From assembly GCA_964484395.1 (NCBI GenBank), contig CAZAFM010000065.1, positions 1-14,986 on the forward strand: a stretch of 14,986 nucleotides of DNA, written 5' to 3'. How positions within the stretch are numbered: position 1 is the stretch's first letter; each line of letters starts with the position of its first letter. The position numbers were made by a program, and so were the translations under genes. The notes below the pieces were generated by a model that worked only from the letters and a program-made list of their open reading frames with translations, made no database searches and was not told the origin of the DNA. Positions 1 to 7,878 of the stretch are shown here, one piece after another. Origin of the DNA: CAZAFM01 sp964484395. GTDB lineage: Bacteria > Campylobacterota > Campylobacteria > Campylobacterales > CAZAFM01.

Positions 1-1322
1 TCTCTTTTTCCTGCTAATAGCTCTTTTTGGAACTTCAAGAGCATATCTTCTTCCTCTTTTATTGAGATATTTTGAATAGACTTAGCTACTATATCTTGTT
101 TTTCATAGCCTGTCATATACAAAAAAGCTGGGTTTACATCTCTTACTACTCTGTTTTCATCTGAAACAACTATACCTAAAGGAGCGTTTTCAAAAATACT
201 ACTTAGCAAACTCTCTTTTTGAGCTCGCTTCTCAATCTCTATTTTTACCTTATCTTCTAAATGTGTGTTTAGATTTTTTAGCTTATGCTCTGCCTCTTTT
301 CTTTTTGAGTTTTCAAGCATTAGCTTTGAGTGTGTTCTGAAGATTTTAAGAGAGCTAAAGAGAACCACAATCCAAAGCACAGTAAAAATAGAAGCAGCAA
401 CAACAAACTCTGTCCTAAATAGGCTCAAGTATCTATCTTGGGTTGCATAGACTAAATATCCCATCCTCTTACCATCTATGTTTTCTAAAGGCGTTAGAAG
501 CACTAAGTAGTTTTTACCATCTAATTTTACTAGCTCATAAGTCTCCTTAAAGTCTAGCTCTTTATCTAGTCCACTCTCTTTTAGCTCTACAAGTAGATGC
601 TCAAGCTTTTTAATGTTGTTTATGTTTTTTTCTACTATGAGGGATTTTGAGAGTGGTGTGTCTACATAGAATTCATTATAGCTATCTTCAAATGTTACAG
701 ATTCTATAAGAGCTCTATCTAAAACTATCCAAAAATTCCCACTATATATATCTGCTAGCTCATTTTGCATAACTCTTGTACCAATACTAAATCCAACACT
801 ACCAATAAACTCCTCTTCATAAAAAATAGGATAAACAAACCTAAACCCATTAATAACCCTACCCTCTTCAAGTCCATAAGTGTACTCTTTGTGTTTATTT
901 ACATAAGCGACTGACTTCCTAAACTCCTCTAGTGAATCACCATATTTATATGGAGCATGACTTCTATATAAGCTGTTTATATTCGCATCATGGAAGTGGA
1001 TTTGCGAGAAGTTCATATGGTCAACTTGTCTTTTGATATATGATATATGCTCTATAAACTCCTCTCTTAAAGCCTCTAGATCTTCACCTTCACCTCTGTG
1101 GAGTCTATTTAGTAGCTCTAGGGCTTTTTTGTCATGGATTATCTCATCATATATAATTGCTGAGACTTTTTCATACTGTCGCAAAAAAGCCTTATAGTTC
1201 GTCTTTATCTCAAGAGTAACAGAGTCTATGTGATTTCTATCTTGCTGTTGCTTTTGATAGTACAAAAACAGAGTTGTGGTAACTATTGCCAAAAAAGTAA
1301 AAACATATAGCAGAGTCTTCAT
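1..1322 (-). CDS. dCache-PAS membrane sensor, partial (C-terminal output domain outside window)
   Basis: This reading frame has no stop before the window edge, so only the first 440 or so codons are present. My translation gives an N-terminal TM segment (about residues 3-21), a periplasmic region to about 300, a second TM helix (about 306-328, starting FVVAASIFTVLW), a charged coiled-coil linker (about 329-371) and a PAS domain starting near residue 373 (FENAPLGIVVSDENR). The periplasmic part, with motifs such as IHFHDAN, YGDSLEEFR and GFRFVYPIF, resembles the double-Cache dCache_3 type of sensor. The output domain (histidine kinase, GGDEF or other) is not visible. The ATG at 1322-1320 overlaps the ispG stop codon as ATGA, so translation is probably coupled to ispG. 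The ligand cannot be told from sequence. Confidence is high for a transmembrane sensor and moderate for the exact Cache subfamily. Confidence 0.85.
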   Translation of the reverse strand, partial: MKTLLYVFTFLAIVTTTLFLYYQKQQQDRNHIDSVTLEIKTNYKAFLRQYEKVSAIIYDEIIHDKKALELLNRLHRGEGEDLEALREEFIEHISYIKRQVDHMNFSQIHFHDANINSLYRSHAPYKYGDSLEEFRKSVAYVNKHKEYTYGLEEGRVINGFRFVYPIFYEEEFIGSVGFSIGTRVMQNELADIYSGNFWIVLDRALIESVTFEDSYNEFYVDTPLSKSLIVEKNINNIKKLEHLLVELKESGLDKELDFKETYELVKLDGKNYLVLLTPLENIDGKRMGYLVYATQDRYLSLFRTEFVVAASIFTVLWIVVLFSSLKIFRTHSKLMLENSKRKEAEHKLKNLNTHLEDKVKIEIEKRAQKESLLSSIFENAPLGIVVSDENRVVRDVNPAFLYMTGYEKQDIVAKSIQNISIKEEEDMLLKFQKELLAGKR

Positions 1323-2377
1323 AACTGCTCCTTCACAAGCTCCTCAAGCTCCTTTTCAAACACACCTAGAAGCTCACTCTCTTTGAGCTTACAAACCACC
1401 TTACCCTTTTTTATAATCAGTCCATCTTTTTTACCAAAAGCAATTGCCAAATCAGCGTGTTTAGCCTCACCAATAGCATTAACAGCGCACCCCATAACAG
1501 AAATATTAAGAGGTTTTTTTATATGTTTAACCCTATCTTCTACATCTTTTACAGCACTGACTAAATCAGCCTCAAGCCTACCACAAGTAGGGCAAGATAT
1601 GAGATTTACCCCCTCTTTTATCCGTCCTGTTGCTTTTAGGATGTCTTTTGCTACCTCTATCTCAGCTTCAAGTTCACCTGTGATTGATACCCTAAGTGTA
1701 TCACCAATACCATCAACTAGTAGTGCTCCTAGTCCTATTGCACTTTTTATTGTAGCACTTTTTATTGTTCCTGCCTCTGTTACACCTAGATGAAATGGAT
1801 AATCTACAAGAGGTCTAAGTCCTCTGTATGCTTCTACTGTGGTTGGAACATCACTTGATTTTAGGGAGACTTTTAGGTTTGTAAAGCCTATATCTTCAAG
1901 TAGCTTTATATTGTATAGAGCTGATTGTACCATAGCTTCAGCCCCATAACCGTACCTTTTTTCAAACTGCTCTTCCAAAGAGCCTCCATTTACCCCTATT
2001 CTTATAGGGATATTTCTCTCACTACACGCTTTTGCTACCTCTTTTATTCTATCTTTTGAGCCTATGTTTCCCGGATTTATCCTGATACAGTCTACACTTT
2101 TAGCGGCTTTCAAAGCAAACTTATATCTAAAGTGTATATCAGCTACTACTGGAAGTGGGCTTTTTTTTACCAACTCCTCTAGTGCGTTTGCATCATCTTC
2201 ATCACTTACAGCTACTCTTACAATCTGGCAGCCTGCAAAGTAGAGTCTGTTTATCTGCTCTAGTGTGGAATTAATATCTGCGGTTTTTGAAAATGTCATA
2301 GATTGAATAGATATAGGACTATCCCCACCTATTGGAATATCTCTTATGTAGATAGTCTTTGTTCTATATCGCGTCAT
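1319..2377 (-). CDS. ispG: 4-hydroxy-3-methylbut-2-enyl-diphosphate synthase (MEP pathway)
   Basis: IspG (GcpE) is the [4Fe-4S] enzyme that converts MEcPP to HMBPP, the penultimate step of the MEP isoprenoid pathway, in the cytosol. The 352-residue protein has the bacterial two-domain form. The N-terminal TIM barrel carries VADIHFRYKFAL and RINPGNIG. The C-terminal cluster domain carries SCPTCGR (Cys262, Cys265) and VMGCAVNAIGEA (Cys297 and Glu304), which give the three cysteine ligands and the glutamate known in the family. The loop is AVNAIGEA rather than the commoner VVNGPGEA, but the ligands are intact. It sits between two genes on the same strand, with ATGA overlaps at both ends, so it should be co-transcribed and translationally coupled with both. 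No sign of decay. Confidence 0.97.
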   Translation of the reverse strand: MTRYRTKTIYIRDIPIGGDSPISIQSMTFSKTADINSTLEQINRLYFAGCQIVRVAVSDEDDANALEELVKKSPLPVVADIHFRYKFALKAAKSVDCIRINPGNIGSKDRIKEVAKACSERNIPIRIGVNGGSLEEQFEKRYGYGAEAMVQSALYNIKLLEDIGFTNLKVSLKSSDVPTTVEAYRGLRPLVDYPFHLGVTEAGTIKSATIKSAIGLGALLVDGIGDTLRVSITGELEAEIEVAKDILKATGRIKEGVNLISCPTCGRLEADLVSAVKDVEDRVKHIKKPLNISVMGCAVNAIGEAKHADLAIAFGKKDGLIIKKGKVVCKLKESELLGVFEKELEELVKEQL

Positions 2378-2877
2378 CTTAAAGCTCTTTTAAACTCATC
2401 AACACTCTTATAAAACTCCAAAAAGTCAAAATTTGCTCCATCAATGTTTTTTAGACTTCTCAAACCCTCAAAACACTCACCAATAACACATATTCTTATA
2501 TCATCTCTTATTGTGGTATATCTCAAACACCAAACAAAAAAAAGCTCATTTAGTGTACCTATATCACCCTCTAGGACTACAAAAAGTGAGCTATCATCTA
2601 CTAGTTTCTCTACTCTTTGAATTAGTGTAAGTGTAACTTCTACAGAGCTTAAGTGTATATTTCTCTCTCTTTTAGTCTCAAAAAACTCCAATCCAATTCC
2701 ATGACAAACTCCACCAGAGTTCTTAACACCAACACTAACACCCTCCATAACACCACCATATCCACCACACTTGATACTATATCCACTTTCTACAAGAAAA
2801 CTGCCAACTTCTACACTATCTCTATAGAGCTCACTATCACGACTAGCTTTTGAAGAGCCAAATACTGTTGCCCACAT
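2374..2877 (-). CDS. LOG/SLOG-type Rossmann nucleotide-binding protein
   Basis: The 167-residue protein reads like the LOG-like (lysine-decarboxylase-like) Rossmann family. It begins with a beta strand and FGSS, continues with a glycine-rich loop (GGYGGVMEGVS, about residues 38-48) and has a second loop, VVLEGDIGTLNELF (about 100-113), where canonical members have PGGxGTxxE. In that loop Pro is replaced by Glu and one Gly by Asp, while the GT and the final Glu remain. Canonical LOG proteins cleave nucleoside monophosphates to free the base, and others in the superfamily only bind nucleotides. Which applies here is unknown. The gene leads the ispG unit, overlapping it by ATGA. AGGA lies 8 bases before its ATG. 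Fold assignment is fairly sure; function is not. Confidence 0.75.
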   Translation of the reverse strand: MWATVFGSSKASRDSELYRDSVEVGSFLVESGYSIKCGGYGGVMEGVSVGVKNSGGVCHGIGLEFFETKRERNIHLSSVEVTLTLIQRVEKLVDDSSLFVVLEGDIGTLNELFFVWCLRYTTIRDDIRICVIGECFEGLRSLKNIDGANFDFLEFYKSVDEFKRALR

Positions 2878-2914
2878 ATCAACAATCCTAAATATAACTT
2901 TAAATATTGTTTAA

Positions 2915-2920
2915 ATTCTA
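2915..2920 (-). promoter_or_regulatory. candidate -10 box for the LOG-ispG-sensor unit
   Basis: Read on the minus strand the hexamer is TAGAAT, one change from TATAAT, about 38 bases before the start codon at 2877 and within a very AT-rich stretch. I see no convincing -35 box, and Campylobacterota sigma-70 promoters often lack one. A TATATT closer to the gene (2891-2896) is an alternative. Confidence 0.3.
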
Positions 2921-2986
2921 CCCTATACACTATTTAAAAAGATTTAATCCAACTAATGAAATCTCAAGCCAAAAATCATATACAAA

Positions 2987-2995
2987 TGTTATAAT
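2987..2995 (+). promoter_or_regulatory. extended -10 promoter of glgP
   Basis: The sequence TGTTATAAT is a perfect TATAAT box (2990-2995) with a TG extension one base upstream. It predicts a transcript start near 3002 and a leader of about 26 bases, which contains AAGGAG at 3016-3021, six bases before the glgP ATG. No clear -35 box is visible. This 150-bp gap also holds the divergent promoter of the LOG-like gene. Confidence 0.6.
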
Positions 2996-3027
2996 TCATC
3001 AATACGCCCAAACACAAGGAGAGCCAA

Positions 3028-5484
3028 ATGCAAACTCAGTCAAAACATCCAACACCAAATTCCCAGCACCAACTACTAAAAGATATACAAAGACATGTTG
3101 TAAACACACTTGGGAATGATTATAGATTTCCTAGAAAAGCTACATTCTACAATGGTCTAGCCTATGCTGTTAGAGATAGACTAGTTCAAAGATGGGTGGA
3201 GGCTCAGAGGAACTACTATGATCAAGAAACAAAGAGAGTCTACTACCTATCTATGGAGTTTCTACCGGGTAGGTTCTTGATGAACTACATAACCAATATG
3301 CAGATGGAAGATGAAGTAAGACATGCAGTTGAAGGCTTTGACTTTACTCTAGAGGAGCTAGAGGAACAAGAGTGGGATGCTGGACTTGGAAATGGGGGCT
3401 TGGGACGACTAGCTTCGTGCTATATGGACTCCTTAGCAACTCTAAAAATCCCTAGTTATGGATATGGACTTAGGTATGATTATGGGATTTTTTACCAAAA
3501 AATAATAAATGGATATCAAGTAGAAGAGAGTGATAACTGGATACGACATGGAAATCCGTGGGAGTTCGCAAGAAGAGGCTTTTTGTATGATGTGCAGTTT
3601 TATGGAAAAAGTGAGTCTTATAGAGATATAGATGGACTAGTTCGTCACAGATGGGTAGATGCTGAAGTGGTTAAAGCTATGGCGTGTGACATACTCATAC
3701 CAGGATATGGGAATGATAATGTCAACCATATGAGACTATGGGAAGCAGTCTCAAGTGAGCAGTTTGATCTAAGTGACTTCAACAAGGGTGACTACACAGG
3801 GGCTATGGAAGCAAAGGTTCTATCAGAAACTCTATCAAAGGTACTCTACCCTAGTGATGAGAGAGATGAAGGCAAAGAGCTTAGGCTAAAGCAGCAGTAC
3901 TTCTTAGTAGCAGCAACATTTCAAGATATTATGAGACGCTTCAAGAAGAGGTCAAATAACTTCAAAGAGCTACCTGAAAAAATTGCAGTACAACTAAATG
4001 ACACACATCCAACTATAGCCATACCTGAGCTTATGAGACTACTTGTAGATGAAGAAGGGCTTGCTTGGGAGGATGCTTGGGATATATCTACTGATGTCTT
4101 TGCATATACAAACCACACACTACTACCAGAAGCACTTGAAACATGGTCTGTTGAGCGCTTAAGTAGAGTGCTTCCTAGACATATGGAGATTATCTATGAG
4201 ATAAACTTTAGGTTTCTAGAATTCGTAAAAAAACAATATCCAGATAGACCTGAGCTACTTGAAGAGCTATCCATCATAAAAGAGGGTGAGCAAAAAAGAG
4301 TAAGAATGGCACACATTGCCATCATAGGCTCTCACAAAGTCAATGGAGTAGCAGAGCTTCACTCAAGACTTCTAAAAGAGAGTCTTTTTCCAGAGTTTAA
4401 TAAGCTATATCCAGGGAAGTTTATAAATGTCACAAATGGTGTCACTCCACGAAGATGGGTACTACAGTCAAATCCAGAGCTTTCAAATCTCATCACTTCA
4501 AAAATAGGTGATAATTGGATAACACACCTAGATGAACTAAAAAAACTAATTCCTCTAACTCAAGATGCAGAGTTTGTACAAGCATGGAAAGATGTAAAGA
4601 CAGAAAACAAAATGAGACTGATTAAGTACATATACAGAAAAACAGGTATAGCAGTAGATGCAAGTACTATTTTTGATGTCCATATAAAAAGAATACATGA
4701 GTACAAAAGACAACTTCTAAATGTACTTCATGCTATAGCTCTATATGTGAGGATAAAAAAAGACCCAACAATAGATATAGCACCTAGAACAAAGATATTT
4801 GCAGGAAAAGCAGCACCTGCTTATCATATGGCAAAGAGAATTATCAAGCTCATAAACTCTGTAGCAAGTGTTGTGAATAATGACCCAGAAGTAAGTGGTA
4901 AACTAAAGGTTGTCTTTATGCCAAACTACTGCATTACAGCTGCTGAGCATATTATTCCTGCCTCTGACCTTTCAGAGCAGATTTCAACTGCTGGAATGGA
5001 AGCAAGTGGCACTGGAAATATGAAGTTCGCGCTAAATGGGGCACTAACTATAGGAACTTTAGATGGTGCTAATGTGGAGATGAAAGAGGAGATAGGGGAT
5101 GAAAATATCTTCATCTTTGGGCTAAAGGCTGATGAGGTTGCACAAAAAAGAAAAGAAGGGTACGACCCTTATGAAGTAGTGCAGCAAGATAGAGAGCTAA
5201 AAGAGGTTTTAAGACTCATAAATGATGACCACTTCTGTCCTGATGAACCAGGATTGTTTAAGCCAATTATCAAATCTCTTCTTGAAGATGGAGATTGGTT
5301 TTTGACATTAGCTGATTTTAGGAGCTATGTAGATACTCAAGATGAGATAGAAAAACTATACAAAGACCAAGACAAGTGGCTTGAAAAAAGTATACTCAAT
5401 ACTGCCAATATGGGGAAATTCTCTTCAGATAGGTCAATAAAAGAGTATGCAAAAAACATTTGGAAGACAAAACCTCTTGATTAA
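3028..5484 (+). CDS. glgP: glycogen/maltodextrin phosphorylase
   Basis: GlgP releases glucose 1-phosphate from the non-reducing ends of glycogen or maltodextrins, using pyridoxal phosphate and inorganic phosphate. The 818-residue length is normal for the bacterial family (about 800-850). Conserved blocks appear in order: YYLSMEFLPGR near the N terminus, the GLGNGGLGRLASCYMDSL block, QLNDTHPTIAIPEL, FINVTNGVTPRRW, and the cofactor block EASGTGNMKFALNG followed by TIGTLDGANVEM. The lysine after GTGNM is residue 666 and is the expected PLP-binding lysine. The ATG is chosen because AAGGAG lies six bases upstream and an extended -10 box sits just before that. The gene stands alone, with its own promoter and a terminator that starts at its stop codon. 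No other glycogen gene is in the window. Substrate preference cannot be read from the sequence. Confidence 0.96.
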   Translation: MQTQSKHPTPNSQHQLLKDIQRHVVNTLGNDYRFPRKATFYNGLAYAVRDRLVQRWVEAQRNYYDQETKRVYYLSMEFLPGRFLMNYITNMQMEDEVRHAVEGFDFTLEELEEQEWDAGLGNGGLGRLASCYMDSLATLKIPSYGYGLRYDYGIFYQKIINGYQVEESDNWIRHGNPWEFARRGFLYDVQFYGKSESYRDIDGLVRHRWVDAEVVKAMACDILIPGYGNDNVNHMRLWEAVSSEQFDLSDFNKGDYTGAMEAKVLSETLSKVLYPSDERDEGKELRLKQQYFLVAATFQDIMRRFKKRSNNFKELPEKIAVQLNDTHPTIAIPELMRLLVDEEGLAWEDAWDISTDVFAYTNHTLLPEALETWSVERLSRVLPRHMEIIYEINFRFLEFVKKQYPDRPELLEELSIIKEGEQKRVRMAHIAIIGSHKVNGVAELHSRLLKESLFPEFNKLYPGKFINVTNGVTPRRWVLQSNPELSNLITSKIGDNWITHLDELKKLIPLTQDAEFVQAWKDVKTENKMRLIKYIYRKTGIAVDASTIFDVHIKRIHEYKRQLLNVLHAIALYVRIKKDPTIDIAPRTKIFAGKAAPAYHMAKRIIKLINSVASVVNNDPEVSGKLKVVFMPNYCITAAEHIIPASDLSEQISTAGMEASGTGNMKFALNGALTIGTLDGANVEMKEEIGDENIFIFGLKADEVAQKRKEGYDPYEVVQQDRELKEVLRLINDDHFCPDEPGLFKPIIKSLLEDGDWFLTLADFRSYVDTQDEIEKLYKDQDKWLEKSILNTANMGKFSSDRSIKEYAKNIWKTKPLD

Positions 5485-5507
5485 GGAGTGCTACTAGGCA
5501 CCCTTAA
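5481..5507 (+). terminator. hairpin terminator after glgP
   Basis: Bases 5481-5491 (ttaaggagtgc) pair with 5498-5507 (gcacccttaa) as a 10-bp stem with a single bulged A and a 6-base loop (tactag). The glgP stop codon lies inside the left arm. The downstream T-run is imperfect (tctcactttt), so termination may be partial. Confidence 0.6.
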
Positions 5508-5516
5508 TCTCACTTT

Positions 5517-5525
5517 TGCTAATAT
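5517..5525 (+). promoter_or_regulatory. candidate extended -10 promoter of the folD unit
   Basis: TGCTAATAT has a TG extension and a TAATAT hexamer, about 25 bases before the folD start. It would start transcription near 5532. The following leader contains AAAGGA (5540-5545), five bases before the ATG. Placement between the glgP terminator and folD makes a promoter here likely; the exact box is less sure. Confidence 0.4.
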
Positions 5526-5550
5526 TTTGCATTAGGTTTAAAGGATTTAG

Positions 5551-6396
5551 ATGCAGATAATAGATGGTAAGAGTGTTGCTAAAAGCTACGAAGAAGATAT
5601 AAAAAAAGAGTGTGAAGAACTAAAAAGTAGTAGAAAAATCATACCGGGACTAGCAGTAGTTCTAGTAGGTGATGATGCTGCTAGTCGTACTTATGTAAAA
5701 AGAAAGGCAGAAGCATGCCAAAGAGTGGGAATATACTCCATACTTCACGAGATGCCAGAAGATATATCTCAAGAGAGTATAGAAAAAACCATTGAGATGA
5801 TGAATGAAAACCCAAATATAGATGGAATACTAGTTCAACTCCCCCTGCCTCCCCAGATAGATAGCTCAAAGATACTAGCTAAAATAGACCCTAAAAAAGA
5901 TGTAGATGGCTTCCACCCATATAATACAGGGAGGGTTGTAGTAGGACTTGATACATTTGTTCCAGCAACTCCTCTTGGAGTGATGAAGCTTTTTGAGAAA
6001 TACAATATACCTCTTAGGGGAAAAGAGTGCGTAGTAGTAGGAGCTAGTAATATTGTAGGAAAGCCTATGGCAAACCTGCTAGTAAACGCAGAAGCCACAG
6101 TGACCACCACACATATCTATACAAAAGACCTAAAAGCTCACACAAAAAGAGCTGACATAGTCATAGTAGGTGTAGGAAAACCAAACCTTATAACAGAAGA
6201 TATGATAAAAGATGGAGCCATAGTTATAGATATAGGTATCAACCGCCTTCCTAGCGGAAAACTAGTAGGTGATGTAGACTATGAAGCAGTCTCCAAAAAG
6301 TGCTCCTATATCACTCCAGTCCCAGGAGGTGTAGGTCCTATGACAATAGCAATGCTTCTTCTAAACACCATAAAAGCTGCAAAGAGTAGAGTATGA
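5551..6396 (+). CDS. folD: bifunctional methylene-THF dehydrogenase / methenyl-THF cyclohydrolase
   Basis: FolD interconverts 5,10-methylene-, 5,10-methenyl- and 10-formyl-tetrahydrofolate in the cytosol and feeds purine and formyl-Met-tRNA synthesis. The 281-residue protein has the usual length. The catalytic domain shows Tyr48 and Lys52 in YVKRKAEACQRVGI, Gln96 in DGILVQLPLP and Asp117 in KDVDGFHP. The Rossmann dinucleotide-binding segment is VVVGASNIVGKP (161-172), and the C-terminal signature is TPVPGGVGPMTIAMLL (255-270). The ATG is supported by AAAGGA at suitable spacing. It is the first gene of a tight plus-strand run, and its stop overlaps the lepB start as ATGA. Leucine codons are 9 CTA, 9 CTT, 1 CTC, 2 CTG and no TTA or TTG. 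Confidence 0.97.
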   Translation: MQIIDGKSVAKSYEEDIKKECEELKSSRKIIPGLAVVLVGDDAASRTYVKRKAEACQRVGIYSILHEMPEDISQESIEKTIEMMNENPNIDGILVQLPLPPQIDSSKILAKIDPKKDVDGFHPYNTGRVVVGLDTFVPATPLGVMKLFEKYNIPLRGKECVVVGASNIVGKPMANLLVNAEATVTTTHIYTKDLKAHTKRADIVIVGVGKPNLITEDMIKDGAIVIDIGINRLPSGKLVGDVDYEAVSKKCSYITPVPGGVGPMTIAMLLLNTIKAAKSRV

Positions 6397-7205
6397 GCGA
6401 AAAAGTAAAATCAAACCTCAAAAAACTCTACAACTTCTCAAACAGCTGGACTGGAACGATTATCATTGTTCTACTAGTAATCTTTTTTATCGCTCAAGCC
6501 TTTGTAATACCTAGTGGAAGTATGAAAAAAACACTCCTTATAGGTGATCATCTTTTTGTCAAAAAGTTTGCCTATGGGATACCTACTCCTCATCTACCTT
6601 GGCTTGAAGTACCAGTACTACCTGATTTTGATGGAGATGGGCATATATTAGAAGGTGATAAACCAAAAAGAGGTGATATAGTTATATTTAGATACCCTCC
6701 AAACCCTGCAATGCACTATGTAAAAAGATGTGTAGCTATAGGTGGTGATGAGGTACTATATGGAGAAGATGCACTTCTCATACACCCAAAGGGTGGAGTG
6801 GAAGAGATGCTAAAAGAGTATCCTAATGCTGAAGTTATTGATATATTAGGGAAAAAGTGGCTAAAAAACCCATACAAAAGCAAGCACCCTTTCATACAGT
6901 ATGACAACTCAAGGGCGTATGAGCAACTACTAAGTATGTCAAACTTCAAAAGAATCGCTATGGACCCAATAGTCTCTCCTCATGGTATCTACTTTTATAA
7001 AAAAATAGATGAGGGTGAGTTTTTTATGGTGGGTGATAATAGAGATCATAGTAATGATAGCCGTTTTTGGGGAAGTGTGGACTATAAAAACATAGTCGGA
7101 AAGCCGTGGTTTATCTACTTTAGCTGGGATGAGGACTACATCATCCGCTGGGATAGGATGTTTAGGACAGTTGAGAGCTTAGAGGATAGCGCTCTTGCTA
7201 GATAG
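6393..7205 (+). CDS. lepB: signal peptidase I
   Basis: Type I signal peptidase cleaves signal peptides from exported preproteins at the outer face of the inner membrane. One N-terminal TM helix (about residues 22-38) is followed by the S26 boxes: FVIPSGSMKKTLLIGDHLFV with nucleophile Ser43, GDIVIFRYPPNP then HYVKRCVAIGGDE with general base Lys111, and GEFFMVGDNRDHSNDSRFWG (209-228). At 270 residues it has a moderately large insertion between the last two boxes (about 125-205). The residue after MK is Lys where many homologues have Pro, but the catalytic pair is intact. The start overlaps the folD stop (ATGA), and the end overlaps the next gene by 11 bases. Likely substrates in this window include the secreted products at 9015-9821 and 14196-14789. 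Confidence 0.96.
   Translation: MSEKVKSNLKKLYNFSNSWTGTIIIVLLVIFFIAQAFVIPSGSMKKTLLIGDHLFVKKFAYGIPTPHLPWLEVPVLPDFDGDGHILEGDKPKRGDIVIFRYPPNPAMHYVKRCVAIGGDEVLYGEDALLIHPKGGVEEMLKEYPNAEVIDILGKKWLKNPYKSKHPFIQYDNSRAYEQLLSMSNFKRIAMDPIVSPHGIYFYKKIDEGEFFMVGDNRDHSNDSRFWGSVDYKNIVGKPWFIYFSWDEDYIIRWDRMFRTVESLEDSALAR
7181..7197 (+). promoter_or_regulatory. RBS deciding a TTG start for the M50 gene
   Basis: AGAGGA (7181-7186) lies 8 bases before TTG (7195-7197), inside the end of lepB. I see no competing ATG near the N terminus, and the TM-HEIMH region follows 25 codons later, so TTG is the best start. Confidence 0.5.
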
Positions 7206-7866
7206 TCTTGGAATTAACCTAACTCAAGCTGACATCATAAAAGGTGTCATAACAGCAGTAGTCTTGCTTATTGCAGTAGTTGGGCATGAGATTATGCATG
7301 GATATAGTGCATACAGATATGGTGATAGTACAGCAAAAGATGCGGGCAGACTTAGTATCAATCCTATAAAGCACATTGACCCAGTGGGAACTATAGTTGT
7401 TCCACTTATGCTTCTTATTGCTGGGTCTCCATTTCTAATAGGATGGGCAAAGCCCGTACCAGTTGACATTCGCTACATCATCCAAAGCACTAGAAGTTAC
7501 AATGGAGCTATAGTTGTCTCCCTAGCAGGAGTGGCTTATAACTTCACTTTTGCAATTATTGCCTCTTTGCTGATTGGGTTTTTCTTAGGTGGTGGGGGTA
7601 TGATGAATGAGATTATTGCATACTTTTTGCTTCAAGCTGTTATTATTAATATTGTATTAGGAGTCTTTAATCTCCTACCTATTCCCCCACTTGATGGCTC
7701 ACAAGCACTTAGCTATATAGGAGCAAAGTTTGGGATTAGTGCTATTGGTGAGTTTTTTGATAAAATAGGTGGTTATGGAATGATTTTAATAATAATCATC
7801 CTAGTCACACCACTAAAAGTTGTGCTTTTTGCGCCTATTACTTTTTTGATACAACTACTACTTTAA
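7195..7866 (+). CDS. site-2 protease family membrane zinc peptidase (M50)
   Basis: This 223-residue, very hydrophobic protein has the S2P/M50 layout. The first TM segment carries HEIMH (residues 31-35, the HExxH zinc motif), and the distal motif NLLPIPPLDGSQAL supplies Asp167 as third zinc ligand. GDSTAKDAGRLSINPIKHID and GWAKPVPVD are typical of the compact, PDZ-less bacterial subgroup. About five or six TM segments can be seen. The start is TTG at 7195, supported by AGAGGA at 7181-7186 with 8-base spacing, and it lies inside the lepB coding end. Substrates are unknown; members of the family cleave anti-sigma factors or membrane-bound remnants. Its position behind signal peptidase I may indicate shared envelope proteolysis, which is inference. 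Confidence 0.92.
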   Translation: MLDSLGINLTQADIIKGVITAVVLLIAVVGHEIMHGYSAYRYGDSTAKDAGRLSINPIKHIDPVGTIVVPLMLLIAGSPFLIGWAKPVPVDIRYIIQSTRSYNGAIVVSLAGVAYNFTFAIIASLLIGFFLGGGGMMNEIIAYFLLQAVIINIVLGVFNLLPIPPLDGSQALSYIGAKFGISAIGEFFDKIGGYGMILIIIILVTPLKVVLFAPITFLIQLLL

Positions 7867-7878
7867 GGAGAGATTTTG
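7865..7878 (+). promoter_or_regulatory. RBS deciding a TTG start for rpiB
   Basis: AAGGAG (7865-7870) overlaps the stop codon of the preceding gene and lies five bases before TTG (7876-7878). The ATG at 7881 is out of frame, and the conserved FIASDHAG begins at codon 4, which fixes the TTG. The string aaggagagattttga recurs at the pepA start. Confidence 0.7.

Noticed and set aside
265..450. Open frame of 61 codons on plus within the sensor gene
   Set aside because: Antisense to the second TM helix and linker of the sensor; the apparent hydrophobic stretch is the complement of charged linker codons.
1383..1793. Open frame of 136 codons on plus, antisense to ispG
   Set aside because: It lies wholly inside ispG, is rich in Ser/Ala/Pro as expected from the complement of a conserved gene, and has no ribosome-binding site.
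2907..3119. Open frame of 70 codons on plus covering the glgP promoter and start
   Set aside because: It spans the extended -10 box and the glgP ribosome-binding site in another frame, and its composition looks random.
5481..5550. Possible riboswitch or small RNA between glgP and folD
   Set aside because: Only one simple hairpin is present, fully explained as the glgP terminator; no conserved riboswitch core could be seen.
6393..7205. MKKTL in place of the commoner MxPTL after the LepB nucleophile, as a sign of inactivation
   Set aside because: Ser43 and Lys111 and the GDNRDHSNDSR box are intact, so activity is expected.
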